Source of the DNA: a virus
Virus record (IMG/VR): IMGVR_UViG_3300049216_000181
Coordinates: 1-59,022 of that record
Strand: one strand, 5' to 3'
DNA: 59,022 nucleotides
Part shown: one piece after another, positions 44,934 to 53,190 of the stretch
How positions within the stretch are numbered: the stretch's first letter is position 1
Layout: each line of letters starts with the position of its first letter
Position numbers and translations under genes: made by a program
Notes under the pieces: model-generated
Told to the model about the DNA's origin: nothing
Databases searched by the model: none
What the model saw: only the letters and a program-made list of their open reading frames with translations

Positions 44934-47573
44934 ATGAAAAAACTCCTGCTGTTTCTCGGCCTTATCGGGGCGGTTCTGGCCGCGCCCACGACCGTCCAGA
45001 ATAACCTCGTCATCCAGAAGGACGGCACCGCCCAATCCGGCGTCCTAGCTGGCAACGGCGCGGGTGTGGCCACGGCAACCGCGACCGGGGCGCAGATTTC
45101 CACCGCGCTCGACCTCATCGGCGCCACCCGCGGTTCGGTGCTGTATCGCGGCGCGGCTGGCTGGAGTATCCTGGCGCCGGGAACGAGCGGGTATGTGCTG
45201 ACCTCGGCCGGGGCTGGCGCTGACCCTGCGTGGTCGCCGGAAGGCAGCACGGGCACTGTCACGTCGTTTTCTGCCGGCAACCTCTCGCCGCTATTCACGA
45301 CAAACGTGGCGACGCCGACGAGCACCCCGGTGCTGACGTTCAGCTTGTCCAATGCCGCGCAGAATACGGTGCTCGCTGGGCCGGCGACCGGAGGGGCCGG
45401 GGCACCGACCTACCGGGCGCTGGTGGCGGCGGACGTGCCTGCGGCCAACCTCGCTTCCTCGGCCAACGGTGGCGTGACTGGCAACCTGCCAGTGACGAAT
45501 CTGAACTCGGGGACTTCGGCCAGCAGCAGCACGTTCTGGCGCGGTGATGGGAACTGGGCAATTCCGAGTGGATCGTCGTCGGTGGCGATAACCGACGACA
45601 CAACCACGAATGCCACGATGTACCCGACATGGGTTACGGCATCGACCGGCAACCTGCCGATCAAGGTATCTTCGTCCAAATTCACGTTCAATCCGTCCAC
45701 CAGCATCATTGGTCTTGCGGATGGCGGCGGTATTTCCCCGGCAACATCGGCTGGCAAGGTTTATCTGGCCACCAATTCGTACTTCACCAGCGGCGTTTCT
45801 GATCGACTCCTGAAGATTACCGGCGATTGGTCGGTCAACGCGCCGACGGTTGAGCTGTCTTCCACGAACGATGCCAGCTTCTTTAACTGGCAGATTTCCG
45901 CGGGACTTCCTCGGTTCGTTCTTGCGAAGGGCGCGCTGTCTGTGACGCAGAGGTTTGATATGGGCTTCATGTCTTCTGCGCTTTCAACAGATAACTTTGC
46001 TATTCGCAACGCCACTCAGTCCGTCAATAGTCTTGAGGTTGAGGGTGCTGCAAACGGGAATGTTTATCTCAGGCCCACCGGCACCGGAATTGTCAGCATC
46101 CCATCATCCGCCACACTAGGAGGTAATCTCACATTTGGTACGTCAGCCTCCGTGTTGAACGGAACGACTGGCTCTATCGGCCTCACGGCAACCGGCACCA
46201 ATCAGAACATCACGCTGACGCCGAGCGGGACGGGGCAAATATCCACAACGGGGCGCATATCTCAAACATCTACGCAATCGGGTATCAGTCAAACCGGCAT
46301 ATCCTCTGTGGTGACTACGCAAGGAACCACGGGCTCACTCACTATTGCTGGAGCTAATTTTGATTCTCGATTAGACGCTTCTTCTGGAAGCGGATCTGAT
46401 GTCATCGGTGCAGCCTCTGCAGCAAGGAATATAAATGCGGCCACGGCAAACTCGCTCGTAGGAAATCGCTCGATTGTTATCATCGGCGCATCTGGTGGTA
46501 ATGTCACAGCCGGCTATGGCTATGTGGCCCGAGCGCCTTCCGTGAGCGGCTCTGGTGTATTATCTACGGCCTATGGATTCTATTCGGAGAAGCAGAAACA
46601 GGCCGGGGTAACTACGGGATATGCGTTCTACAATTCTGACTCGGCTGACTTGAACTTTTTTGCCGGGCGCACGCAAATCGGATCCAGTTCCGTGACTAAT
46701 CTTTTAGTCGGGACTTCAACAGATAGCAGCAATGGCGCGATCCAGCTAGCCACTCACACGACTAGTGCGGGTGGAATAGGATTCGGAACCGACGTGGCTT
46801 TGTTTCGCTCTGGCTCTGGCCAGATCACTCAAAGCGTATCGGGGAATGCGTATTACCTGCTTCGTGGTGCCAATCAAGAGTCCTATCAATTTTTCACCAA
46901 CACCGGCCTACCTTCCGGTCAGCAGGTTTGGCGATTTGGAATTGGCGCAACAAGTGGATCTGGTGCGCTTGCTAATTCCTTCAACATTCAGGCGCTCAAT
47001 GATTCATTGGCGTCAGTTACTGCTACAATTTTGTCGGCCGATGGGACAACCCTAAGACTTTCACCCACCGGGACGACTCCAACCCTTACTCTAACCGGCT
47101 CAGGCGCTGCCACGCTCACCGGCGGCGCCGGAAACATGACCATCACCGCCGGCACGGGCAACAGCCGGACGCTGACGCTCCAGACCACCACCAGCGGCGG
47201 CACGGCGACGAATGCAGTTGTTTTTGGGGCCACGCAGTCCGCAACCTTCAATGGCCCGATCATCCAAAAGGTCTCCGCCCTCACCTACGCATCCCCGACA
47301 TCCGTGGATGTGACGCTCGGCAACGTCTATACTGTCACCACGGTAAACGCCACCGGCTCCGTCACGTTCAACGCATCAGCAGGTGGCACGTCCGGCCAGT
47401 CCATGACCATCATCATCACCAACGACGCTACGAGTGCCAAGACCATTACCTTTGGAACGAACTTCGTGGCCAACGGCACCCTGACGCCATCTGGCGCTGG
47501 CAAGGTCGCTACTATTCAGTTCATATCCAACGGCACCAATTTTTACGAGGTGAGCAGGACCGTCCTTCCCTAA
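44934..47573 (+). CDS. Tail fibre protein with signal-peptide-like N-terminus, 879 residues
   Basis: The start [20 protein letters not shown] looks like a Sec signal peptide (KK, then a hydrophobic core, A-x-A cleavage site), which is unusual for a fibre. The rest is repetitive G/S/T-rich beta structure ([20 protein letters not shown]) ending in [20 protein letters not shown] and [11 protein letters not shown], typical of fibre tips with carbohydrate-binding loops. It likely determines host binding. Export could matter if the protein is displayed or assembled outside. Confidence 0.75.
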   Translation: MKKLLLFLGLIGAVLAAPTTVQNNLVIQKDGTAQSGVLAGNGAGVATATATGAQISTALDLIGATRGSVLYRGAAGWSILAPGTSGYVLTSAGAGADPAWSPEGSTGTVTSFSAGNLSPLFTTNVATPTSTPVLTFSLSNAAQNTVLAGPATGGAGAPTYRALVAADVPAANLASSANGGVTGNLPVTNLNSGTSASSSTFWRGDGNWAIPSGSSSVAITDDTTTNATMYPTWVTASTGNLPIKVSSSKFTFNPSTSIIGLADGGGISPATSAGKVYLATNSYFTSGVSDRLLKITGDWSVNAPTVELSSTNDASFFNWQISAGLPRFVLAKGALSVTQRFDMGFMSSALSTDNFAIRNATQSVNSLEVEGAANGNVYLRPTGTGIVSIPSSATLGGNLTFGTSASVLNGTTGSIGLTATGTNQNITLTPSGTGQISTTGRISQTSTQSGISQTGISSVVTTQGTTGSLTIAGANFDSRLDASSGSGSDVIGAASAARNINAATANSLVGNRSIVIIGASGGNVTAGYGYVARAPSVSGSGVLSTAYGFYSEKQKQAGVTTGYAFYNSDSADLNFFAGRTQIGSSSVTNLLVGTSTDSSNGAIQLATHTTSAGGIGFGTDVALFRSGSGQITQSVSGNAYYLLRGANQESYQFFTNTGLPSGQQVWRFGIGATSGSGALANSFNIQALNDSLASVTATILSADGTTLRLSPTGTTPTLTLTGSGAATLTGGAGNMTITAGTGNSRTLTLQTTTSGGTATNAVVFGATQSATFNGPIIQKVSALTYASPTSVDVTLGNVYTVTTVNATGSVTFNASAGGTSGQSMTIIITNDATSAKTITFGTNFVANGTLTPSGAGKVATIQFISNGTNFYEVSRTVLP

Positions 47574-48091
47574 TGCCCCTCTTTTCCATCATCGGTTCCT
47601 CGCAAGTCGCCATTCCGGCCGTCCCGAAGTGGGCTGTTGGCGCACCTGTTGGCAGTGCGTTCGACCTGAAGGCTGCTGTTCTGCGCCAATCTCCTGGCTG
47701 CAAGATGCCGTTCATCTCGGCTGACGCTGATTACTGCCTCGTGCCGTTGGTAGTGCTTGACGCCGCTGTGGGGCGCACGCTGAAGGTGCTCGCCGCCGAA
47801 GGCATCGGCTACACGAAAAACGCATGGGACTGCGAGGACTTCGTGAACGAGCTTCACCAGAACATCCGCAAGATGGCAGCCAAGGCGGGAATCTTGCGCG
47901 CTCCTGTGACCTGCGGGCTTGCGGTAGCCAACGCCCTTCCGTGGGCTAATGTCCCCGCTGGCAACGGCCATGAGGTCGCCTGCGTGCTCACTGATGAAGG
48001 GCCGATGGTCGTGGAGCCGCAGAACGGTATCCGCTGTCCGTTGGCGGCGTATCCGAATCGTGGGAATATCTTGGAGTTGTCCAATCTATGA
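47573..48091 (+). CDS. Cysteine-peptidase/transglutaminase-like protein, 172 residues
   Basis: The segment NAWDCEDFVNELHQ gives a possible catalytic C, N-G-HEVAC gives H, and VVEPQNG gives the acidic partner, an order like papain/transglutaminase-like enzymes. It could process cell-wall peptides or a virion protein. It is the first gene of a chain ending in membrane proteins, so a lysis role is possible. No standard endolysin family matched. Confidence 0.5.
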   Translation: MPLFSIIGSSQVAIPAVPKWAVGAPVGSAFDLKAAVLRQSPGCKMPFISADADYCLVPLVVLDAAVGRTLKVLAAEGIGYTKNAWDCEDFVNELHQNIRKMAAKAGILRAPVTCGLAVANALPWANVPAGNGHEVACVLTDEGPMVVEPQNGIRCPLAAYPNRGNILELSNL

Positions 48092-48411
48092 ACGACCTGC
48101 TGCAAACGCTCATTGAAAACGCGCCGATGCTAGTGGCTGTGGCCATCGCATTTTTGGTGATCTACAAGACGGGTGAACGCGCCAAGCGACTCGCGGACGC
48201 AGTGGAGGCCGGCTTGGTGAACGAAGCCATCAAGGACTACAAGGCGTATGCCATGGCGACGATGTATGCGCTGGCGGCTTCGCTTCAGGCGCTGTCTGAT
48301 GTTGCCGCCAGCATGGGCTGGCACAAGACCTCCGCCGTGGCCAAGGTCATCCTTCCGGGCGTCGTAGCCGTCATCGCTTACGTCAACAAGACGCCGGAGA
48401 GGAAATCGTGA
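48088..48411 (+). CDS. Membrane protein, holin-like, 107 residues
   Basis: One hydrophobic segment near residues 14-27 (MLVAVAIAFLVIY) and another near the end (VAKVILPGVVAVIAYVN), with a charged middle. Size and position fit a holin or spanin-like membrane protein. It overlaps both neighbours by four bases or less. Confidence 0.55.
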   Translation: MNDLLQTLIENAPMLVAVAIAFLVIYKTGERAKRLADAVEAGLVNEAIKDYKAYAMATMYALAASLQALSDVAASMGWHKTSAVAKVILPGVVAVIAYVNKTPERKS

Positions 48412-48878
48412 TGAACCAACCCATCATCTGCCTCCACCGGGGAACCTCTCTGATTTCCCGAATGATCCGCTGGCAACAGCGCTCGCACTACAGCCACGCC
48501 TCCATCCTGCTCCCAAGTGACCTGCACTACGAAAGCCGGGAGGGCAAAGGCGTCATCGTCCACCCGCGCTTCACGCTCACGAACAAGTCCGAGCAGGTTG
48601 ACCAGTTCGTGTTCTGCGAACCTCTCAGACCCGAGGACATCACAGCCGGCGCTGACTTCCTCGCCAAGCAGGTGGGCAAGAAATACGACTGGCCGATGGT
48701 CTTCGGCTTTGTATCCCGCTCCGACCACGAAGGCCCATCCAGTGAGGGGCGCTACTTCTGCTCGGAGCTGGTTGACCACTGGGCGAAGTCGATGGGGCGA
48801 CACTTTCTTGCCCGCATCAACCCTTGGGAAATGAGCCCGGGTCACATCGGCCTCTCTCCCCTTATCAAGCCTCTATGA
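48411..48878 (+). CDS. NlpC/P60-like (permuted papain, YiiX-type) hydrolase, 155 residues
   Basis: I chose the ATG at 48411. It has HRGTSLISRMIRWQQRSHYS (H at the start as in YiiX/YaeF-type enzymes) and SHASILLPSD, then RYFCSELVDHWAKSMG with a catalytic-type C. The permuted order and length fit the YiiX-like NlpC/P60 group, which cleave peptides or lipids. In a lysis cluster it may be the cell-wall hydrolase. Confidence 0.65.
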   Translation: MNQPIICLHRGTSLISRMIRWQQRSHYSHASILLPSDLHYESREGKGVIVHPRFTLTNKSEQVDQFVFCEPLRPEDITAGADFLAKQVGKKYDWPMVFGFVSRSDHEGPSSEGRYFCSELVDHWAKSMGRHFLARINPWEMSPGHIGLSPLIKPL

Positions 48879-49138
48879 AAACCAGAATCATCATTCTCGC
48901 GCTGGCGGTGCTGGCGCTTTGTGGGTGCAGTTCTCCCAAGAAGCTCGCGGCCGACCTTGCGGAATACGAAAAGCTCGGCGTCCGCGAGGTGGTAATCAAC
49001 GGCAAGTTTTCCCACACCGACTACACGGTGAACTACGCCAACGGCCAGCGCATTGCCGTGGTGAATCACACGAACCCATGGATTTCGCAGATCAAGATTG
49101 TCAGAGTCACACCCGAAACCACAACCACCAACCCATAA
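48875..49138 (+). CDS. Small lipoprotein, 87 residues
   Basis: The start MKTRIIILALAVLALCGCSS has a lipobox-like LCGC, so it should be lipidated and anchored. The remainder is polar (KLAADLAEYEKLGVREVVIN) and ends in a threonine tail. Lipoproteins near membrane genes often act as outer spanins (Rz1-like), although this one is not embedded in another frame. It overlaps the preceding stop (ATGA). Confidence 0.7.
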   Translation: MKTRIIILALAVLALCGCSSPKKLAADLAEYEKLGVREVVINGKFSHTDYTVNYANGQRIAVVNHTNPWISQIKIVRVTPETTTTNP

Positions 49139-49143
49139 CACCG

Positions 49144-49221
49144 ATGCCCTCCAAGCCAGATAAGCCGCCGCAGGAAGAAGAACGCCGCGCTCCGCGCAAG
49201 CCGAAGAAGCCGAAGAAGTGA
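49144..49221 (+). CDS. 25-residue basic ORF
   Basis: ATG at 49144 encodes MPSKPDKPPQEEERRAPRKP and ends in KPKK, a proline/lysine-rich peptide. Its stop overlaps the GTG of the next gene. Tight packing suggests coding; function unknown. Confidence 0.45.
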   Translation: MPSKPDKPPQEEERRAPRKPKKPKK

Positions 49222-49727
49222 GCCTTGACTGGTATCACGGGTTCCTCGCAGCCGTGTTCCTGCTCTGGCTGGGTGCCGCCCCTATCGACAGGAACGCGCT
49301 GCGGATCATCCTCATCGCCTCCCTCGCATCCGAGGCGCTGGTTGATCTCGTGACGCGACAGATGACGGCGCCGTGGAAGCTGGTCATCCCTGGCGCGCTT
49401 GAGGTGCTGACCATCGCAGCCATGCTTCGATTCTCGCGCAATCGAACGGGCTACTGGCAGGCCGCACTTCTGGCGTTAGCATGGGCCGCGCACCTTCTTT
49501 GCTATTTTGACATCGCCATGCGGACCGACCTTGTTTACTCACGCTACGAAACAATCATTCAAATGGTGGCAGTGGGCCAGCTGGCCGCCTGTTATGAAAC
49601 CATCGTTCACATCGCTGGCCGAGTTCGTTTGTGGTCTGAATCCTGTTGGCATGGCCGTCGCCGCTTTGTTCGCTCTCCAAGCAGTGCTGCTCATTTACTA
49701 TGTGGCAAAGGCAATAATGGCGTATAG
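49218..49727 (+). CDS. Polytopic membrane protein, 169 residues (GTG start)
   Basis: Starts MSLDWYHGFLAAVFLLWLGA and shows at least four hydrophobic segments (LRIILIASLASEALVDLV; VLTIAAMLRFSRN; AALLALAWAAHLLCYF). It would sit in the inner membrane; a holin or superinfection role is possible. The C-terminal 40 residues overlap two other frames and may be less reliable. Confidence 0.6.
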   Translation: MSLDWYHGFLAAVFLLWLGAAPIDRNALRIILIASLASEALVDLVTRQMTAPWKLVIPGALEVLTIAAMLRFSRNRTGYWQAALLALAWAAHLLCYFDIAMRTDLVYSRYETIIQMVAVGQLAACYETIVHIAGRVRLWSESCWHGRRRFVRSPSSAAHLLCGKGNNGV

Positions 49728-49770
49728 ACGCCTTGTGAACCATGGAAGACGAAACAAAGGCCCTCGTTGA
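49651..49770 (+). CDS. 39-residue membrane ORF overlapping neighbours
   Basis: ATG at 49651 encodes MAVAALFALQAVLLIYYVAK and a basic end (RRLVNHGRRNKGPR): a single transmembrane helix with a positive tail, like small holins. It overlaps the end of the polytopic protein gene and the start of the next gene in different frames. Confidence 0.5.
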   Translation: MAVAALFALQAVLLIYYVAKAIMAYRRLVNHGRRNKGPR

Positions 49771-49981
49771 ACTCCATCACCGGACGCTTTTCGGTGACCC
49801 CAGCAATTATCGAGACGCCCCTGGCGTCATCGCAGACCAAATGAAAATGTCACGCGAACAGGAAAGGACAAACGAGATATTGACCGAATTGCGAGATGCC
49901 GTCATGCGGATCAATTGGATGATTATTGCGGGGTTCATCACCGCCATCGGGTCGGTTATTTACAAGGCGACAGGACACTGA
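49742..49981 (+). CDS. Membrane-anchored protein, 79 residues
   Basis: A charged, helical N-terminal part (MEDETKALVELHHRTLFGDP, QEERTN-type coiled coil) and a C-terminal transmembrane segment (MIIAGFITAIGSVIYKA). This layout is like tail-anchored holin/spanin-related proteins (DUF-like phage membrane proteins). It ends opposite the convergent minus-strand genes, overlapping by 22 bases. Confidence 0.6.
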   Translation: MEDETKALVELHHRTLFGDPSNYRDAPGVIADQMKMSREQERTNEILTELRDAVMRINWMIIAGFITAIGSVIYKATGH

Positions 49982-50298
49982 TTTGGCCGGAAGCGTTTAG
50001 GCAGTCGGCGTCTTCCAGAGGTGCGAACAATTTTGCCATTTGCAATTAGCTCGAACTGATCCGTGCGACCACAGACGGCGTGGCGCACGAGCCAATGCGT
50101 GACGCCGTGGGCCGTGTATGTAGCGCCCTGGCGCAAGATCGTTCCCCGCCGGTCATCCAGCGCCCGGCGACGCAAGGTGTCCGCATCTGGGCCGCGGGCG
50201 AGCCGTGCGGCCGCCTGAACCGCACGGGATCGCGCGGCCCATTCTTGGGCCACACGGCGGCGGTCGCGCCAAGGGTAACGAAGCAGGGCGGCAAACAT
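49960..50298 (-). CDS. Hypothetical basic protein, 112 residues
   Basis: It starts MFAALLRYPWRDRRRVAQEW, has a strongly basic helical N-terminal half and a C-terminal beta part (VTHWLVRHAVCGRTDQFELI). It is the last gene of the rightward-reading minus unit, overlapping the plus gene end. Possibly a DNA-binding protein; no family recognised. Confidence 0.55.
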   Translation of the reverse strand: MFAALLRYPWRDRRRVAQEWAARSRAVQAAARLARGPDADTLRRRALDDRRGTILRQGATYTAHGVTHWLVRHAVCGRTDQFELIANGKIVRTSGRRRLPKRFRPNQCPVAL

Positions 50299-50307
50299 AA
50301 GAGCACG

Positions 50308-50694
50308 TTATGAGCTGCAAGTCGTGTTATCCGCCTTGTTCTCTTCCGGCTGGCGCTCAGTCGCACGGGCCAGCTCCCGGCGCAGCTCTTCGGCGCACTT
50401 GTCGTAGATGTCGGCTTGGATTTTGTAGGAGTTCGAGAGCGTATATTGCCCCTCAGCGAATGCAGTGTTTCGCAGGCCGTTGAGATACATCGCACGCCCA
50501 TACCAGTTCGTGAGAAGACTGTCGGCGCTCGACACCGGAAGAGAACCAGGCGCTACAGCAGCAACGACCTTGGCTGGGCCTGCGAACGCGGACATGGCTT
50601 CTTCGCTCGTGGCTTCGCAGTCACACATTGGGCGCGTCTGCACGCAGTCTGTCGGGTCGGACATTTGTCCTTGGCATCGTGGGCAGATTCTCAT
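50308..50694 (-). CDS. Zinc-ribbon-start hypothetical protein, 128 residues
   Basis: ATG at 50694 gives MRICPRCQGQMSDPTDCVQT, a C-x2-C zinc ribbon start, and further cysteines (CDC) near residue 25. The C-terminal half is a helical segment (QADIYDKCAEELRRELARAT). It begins inside attC-like half-site H's downstream side. Unknown function. Confidence 0.6.
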   Translation of the reverse strand: MRICPRCQGQMSDPTDCVQTRPMCDCEATSEEAMSAFAGPAKVVAAVAPGSLPVSSADSLLTNWYGRAMYLNGLRNTAFAEGQYTLSNSYKIQADIYDKCAEELRRELARATERQPEENKADNTTCSS

Positions 50695-51023
50695 GGGCGT
50701 TTTACGTTTCGGTCGTGGCTGATCTCCACGTTGGGCGAATGATTCCACGGCACGAGGAGGTTGCCCACGCTGTCGCACGGCAGCGATGGGTCTGGCCGGT
50801 TTGCGTATGGTGCTACCCACTCACCGCACCTTGGGCAGTCTTCGCCGCTTGGGCTATGGCGGTCGCGCGACGGCCGCTCCCACTTGTTCGCGCATTCGTG
50901 GCACTCGAAGAAGCGCCAACCGCGGCGAACGTCCTGAACGCCCAAAAAAGGGCCAGAGCCAACGCTCGCCGTCTGTCCGTCTTCGTGCGCGTTAGCCACG
51001 CGCGGGGCATTTTGGTTTGCCAT
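50691..51023 (-). CDS. Zinc-ribbon hypothetical protein, 110 residues
   Basis: The N-terminus (MANQNAPRVANAHEDGQTAS) is encoded partly by attC-like site G. The core has FFECHECANKWERPS and DCPRCGEWVAPY, two C-x2-C pairs that form one zinc site. Similar small zinc-ribbon proteins occur in phage early regions, with nucleic-acid-binding role likely. The end (SHDRNVKRP) is coded by half-site H. Confidence 0.65.
   Translation of the reverse strand: MANQNAPRVANAHEDGQTASVGSGPFLGVQDVRRGWRFFECHECANKWERPSRDRHSPSGEDCPRCGEWVAPYANRPDPSLPCDSVGNLLVPWNHSPNVEISHDRNVKRP
50705..50736 (-). repeat. attC-like half-site H (R''-L'' arm)
   Basis: On the minus strand GCCCAAC (50730-50736), then a spacer and AGCCACGACCGAAACG. 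R'' fits the canonical RYYYAAC box exactly. The opposite arm is not clearly present (only AGCAACGACC near 50557). It lies where one gene ends and the next begins (50691-50694). Confidence 0.5.
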
Positions 51024-51070
51024 AGATTTAGGTGCGCTCTGGCGAGCGCGGCTCATCCCTGCCGATCGGC
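50956..51070 (-). repeat. attC-like site G
   Basis: L'' GAGCCGCGCTCGCC (complement of 51041-51055) and L' GGCGAGCGTTGGCTC (complement of 50956-50970) pair with one extra T in L'; an R''-like box GCCGATC stands exactly 10 bases from L''. R' is decayed. The loop contains the stop (51028) of one gene and the start (51023) of the next. The arm differs from site F in a compensated way (CTCGCC/GGCGAG versus CTCACAG/CTGTGAG). Confidence 0.6.
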
Positions 51071-51432
51071 GGCTGGGTCTGCATGGCATCGAAGATTTCC
51101 TTATCGTGCTCCATCGCCACGCGCACCGCCTCGGCGTAGGTGTTGCCCCAGCAGGTTGTGCCATCGCTGGCGATGCAGAGTCTTTGCACGCCGTGGAGTT
51201 CTTCCGGGCTTTGCATCCCGTCGAGCCAACATAGGTAGTCGAACATGTCGGCCTTTAGCTGCATCGCTTGCCACGCCTTATTCGACGCCGCCGATCCAGC
51301 GGCCACAGCAGCAACGCCCTTGATGTCACATTCTTCGGGCGTTGCGCCTGCGCTCTGGCTCTTGGCGAGCCGTCTATTTTCCTGCTCCCACTCATCGTGG
51401 GAGGCGTCGTCGATTGTGCGTTTTTCGCTCAT
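51028..51432 (-). CDS. Hypothetical protein, 134 residues
   Basis: It begins MSEKRTIDDASHDEWEQENR and has a helical core (AWQAMQLKADMFDYLCWLDG) and WGNTYAEAVRVAMEH. Its last residues (RDEPRSPERT) come from attC-like site G. Shares an alanine-rich segment (VAAVAAGSAASN) with the 128-residue gene (VAAVAPGS). The function is unknown. Confidence 0.6.
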   Translation of the reverse strand: MSEKRTIDDASHDEWEQENRRLAKSQSAGATPEECDIKGVAAVAAGSAASNKAWQAMQLKADMFDYLCWLDGMQSPEELHGVQRLCIASDGTTCWGNTYAEAVRVAMEHDKEIFDAMQTQPPIGRDEPRSPERT

Positions 51433-51764
51433 AGAGATTTTGCGTTCGTCGGGCGTGGCTGATCCGCACCGTTCGGCAAAACGTAGGTCGTGAATCCGTC
51501 CGCGATTTTGGCCACATGAACCACGCCATCAGCTTCGAGGCGTTTCATCGCTTCGGCGGTTTCGGTCGCGCTGCGGCCCTGCGGCGATTGCGGCACCATT
51601 ATCCCGTGCGCTAGCACTCCGCGAGAAATCGCTTTACGCCAGTATTTCACGGCGGCGCGCACGTTGATTTTCGCGGGCTCGTCCGGCAGTCCAAAACGAA
51701 GCACCGAACCACCCGTAGAGCCAACGCTCACAGGCTGTCCGTTTTCGTGTGTTTGGTCAGGCAT
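51429..51764 (-). CDS. Hypothetical protein, 111 residues
   Basis: ATG at 51764 is inside attC-like site F, and the first roughly 20 residues (MPDQTHENGQPVSVGS) are encoded by the repeat. Then a helix-turn-helix-like stretch (QSPQGRSATETAEAMKRLEA) and a strand region (DGVVHVAKIADGFTTYVL). The C-terminus (ADQPRPTNAKSL) is encoded by half-site I. Possibly a small DNA-binding protein. Confidence 0.6.
   Translation of the reverse strand: MPDQTHENGQPVSVGSTGGSVLRFGLPDEPAKINVRAAVKYWRKAISRGVLAHGIMVPQSPQGRSATETAEAMKRLEADGVVHVAKIADGFTTYVLPNGADQPRPTNAKSL
51442..51477 (-). repeat. attC-like half-site I (R''-L'' arm)
   Basis: On the minus strand GCCGAAC (51471-51477), exactly 10 bases, then AGCCACGCCCGACGAACGC. 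The partner arm is not clear. It marks the junction between genes ending at 51429 and starting at 51432. Confidence 0.5.
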
Positions 51765-51817
51765 GATCTTCCCCTTTGGTCTTCTGCTGTGAGCGTGGCT
51801 CACTTTGGACGTTCGGC
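51704..51817 (-). repeat. attC-like site F (complete arms)
   Basis: On the minus strand: R'' GCCGAAC (51811-51817), a 10-base spacer, L'' GAGCCACGCTCACAG, a loop, L' CTGTGAGCGTTGGCTC and R' GGTTCGG (51704-51710). L' and L'' pair over 15 bases with a single extra T in L'. This is the clearest complete site in the right arm. Stop (51757) and start (51764) codons of the two flanking genes lie in the loop. Confidence 0.7.
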
Positions 51818-52080
51818 TGAGGGTAGTGTCTGGCGTGCTCACCGTCGGGTTGCGACTGCTCGCCGTTTTTGTAACCATGGATCGGGCAGTCGTCGCGCAT
51901 GATATAGAGTCCTGAGCAGAGCCAGCCCTTGCCATGCGCGTTGTCGTAGATCGGGCAGTTACATCCGGCTGCGATTGCTGCCGCCGAACCAGGCGCCAGA
52001 CCGAACGCGCCCGCCGGCCCCGCGATTTCGGGAGCGGGTTCAACGCTCAACACTGAGGGTTTTTCGGGCGCGCCGGTCAT
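51757..52080 (-). CDS. Cysteine-containing hypothetical phage protein, 107 residues
   Basis: The core GSAAAIAAGCNCPIYDNAHG, then GWLCSGLYIMRDDCPIHGY is a pattern found in many small phage early proteins, with four cysteines and a histidine likely binding zinc. The N-terminus is proline-rich. The C-terminal end (QPNVQSEPRSQQ) lies in attC-like site F. Unknown function. Confidence 0.65.
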   Translation of the reverse strand: MTGAPEKPSVLSVEPAPEIAGPAGAFGLAPGSAAAIAAGCNCPIYDNAHGKGWLCSGLYIMRDDCPIHGYKNGEQSQPDGEHARHYPQPNVQSEPRSQQKTKGEDHA

Positions 52081-52081
52081 C

Positions 52082-52450
52082 TTATTTGTTCGGGAAAGGA
52101 GGCAGCGGTTGCCAGTGCGTCACGTTAGAGAGCGCCCACATCGTCTCCGCTTCGACCTGCGATTCCCACCAGCCGTCCTCCGGACATCGGCATTCGTTGC
52201 CGTCTTCGTCCCACCATTCCTCGGGAGGGTCGTCCCAGTTGCTCGCGTCGAGCGTTCCGGCGGGCCACCACTCGGCAATGGTGCGCCAGCGGTTGCCGTT
52301 GTCCCAATGCCCGCAGACGAGCACCTTCTGGCCCTTCTTCGGCATCTGTTCTCCGACGGGCGTCCAACATCCCGAACCAGGCGGTGGAGCGCAATCCGGC
52401 CCCGTGGACGCCGAGACCTTCGGCGGGAGGTTTTCTGTGTTCGTATTCAT
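52082..52450 (-). CDS. DUF551-like domain protein, 122 residues
   Basis: Starting MNTNTENLPPKVSASTG, the protein continues with WTPVGEQMPKKGQKVLVCGH and WRTIAEWWPAGT and ends VTHWQPLPPFP, matching the DUF551 pattern (W-x-P-V...VLV...VTHW-x-PLP). This family is widespread in phages; its molecular job is not known to me. The start is two bases after... it overlaps none of its neighbours, unlike most of the cluster. Confidence 0.7.
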   Translation of the reverse strand: MNTNTENLPPKVSASTGPDCAPPPGSGCWTPVGEQMPKKGQKVLVCGHWDNGNRWRTIAEWWPAGTLDASNWDDPPEEWWDEDGNECRCPEDGWWESQVEAETMWALSNVTHWQPLPPFPNK

Positions 52451-52457
52451 GTTGTGG

Positions 52458-53126
52458 TTACTGCGGTTGATTGGGGGCCGGATTGCTCACCTTCGTGTTC
52501 GGGTCAGGCAGCCCCGCGATTTCACGGAGGATGTTGTCGATGCGTAGTTGCTGCGCCGAGTTCGGGCCGTAACCGTTGTTGTGCAGCATGGCGCGAGCTT
52601 CTGCCGCTAGCCGGTGGTGGCGGTCGAGTATATCGGTGAGCCGCTTGATTTCCGGCTGGCCAGAGAGTTCGTCGGCCACCGCGTTGAACAGTCGCAGGGC
52701 GCTCGGCCGAAGACCCGAACCACGGGCCAGAGAGGAACGCGCGGCGGCGTTCCGCTTCGCTTTTTTGCGGGCGTCAGCCCTGCGAATAAATACGAGGGCC
52801 ACATGCGGGAATGTAGGTAACCAGGACTGCGTCAGGTAGTCTCGAAGAGTCTGACCAACGCCGTCCTCGTTGTGGTCTGACCACGCCCACGAGAAGTCGG
52901 ATTTTTTGGCCCAGCTTGGGGAACAGAAGCGGTCAGTGGCTTCCAGCACCTCGTCCAGCTCAACAAGACGGTAGCCTTCGGGAATGGGGATTGGGCGCCA
53001 AACCCCCGCAACCGACTCGGGCCGAAAGTCGCCTGCCTGATAGCGGTCTGAGGCCGTCAGGCGATAAGCCCACACATCGCCGAAGCGGCGAACGGTGGGG
53101 GCATCTTTGATCATATCGGTATTCAT
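52458..53126 (-). CDS. Hypothetical protein, 222 residues
   Basis: Chosen start ATG 53126 (a GTG at 53138 is possible). It has MNTDMIKDAPTVRRFGDVWA, then WRPIPIPEGYRLVELDEVLE, a basic central linker (ARKKAKRNAAARSSLARGSG) and helical C-terminal part. It is the first gene left of operator-like site 9, so it probably begins the rightmost leftward unit. No family. Confidence 0.6.
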   Translation of the reverse strand: MNTDMIKDAPTVRRFGDVWAYRLTASDRYQAGDFRPESVAGVWRPIPIPEGYRLVELDEVLEATDRFCSPSWAKKSDFSWAWSDHNEDGVGQTLRDYLTQSWLPTFPHVALVFIRRADARKKAKRNAAARSSLARGSGLRPSALRLFNAVADELSGQPEIKRLTDILDRHHRLAAEARAMLHNNGYGPNSAQQLRIDNILREIAGLPDPNTKVSNPAPNQPQ

Positions 53127-53190
53127 AAAATTTGGCACTCGGCAAACAAACCTCTATCACGCCATAATGTGGCTTTTGTCGGGAACATCA

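Noticed and set aside
50298-50330. A tenth attC-like site near the end of the 128-residue gene
   Set aside because: GATAACACGACTTGCAGC looks suggestive, but neither the 10-base spacer rule nor a pairing arm is present.
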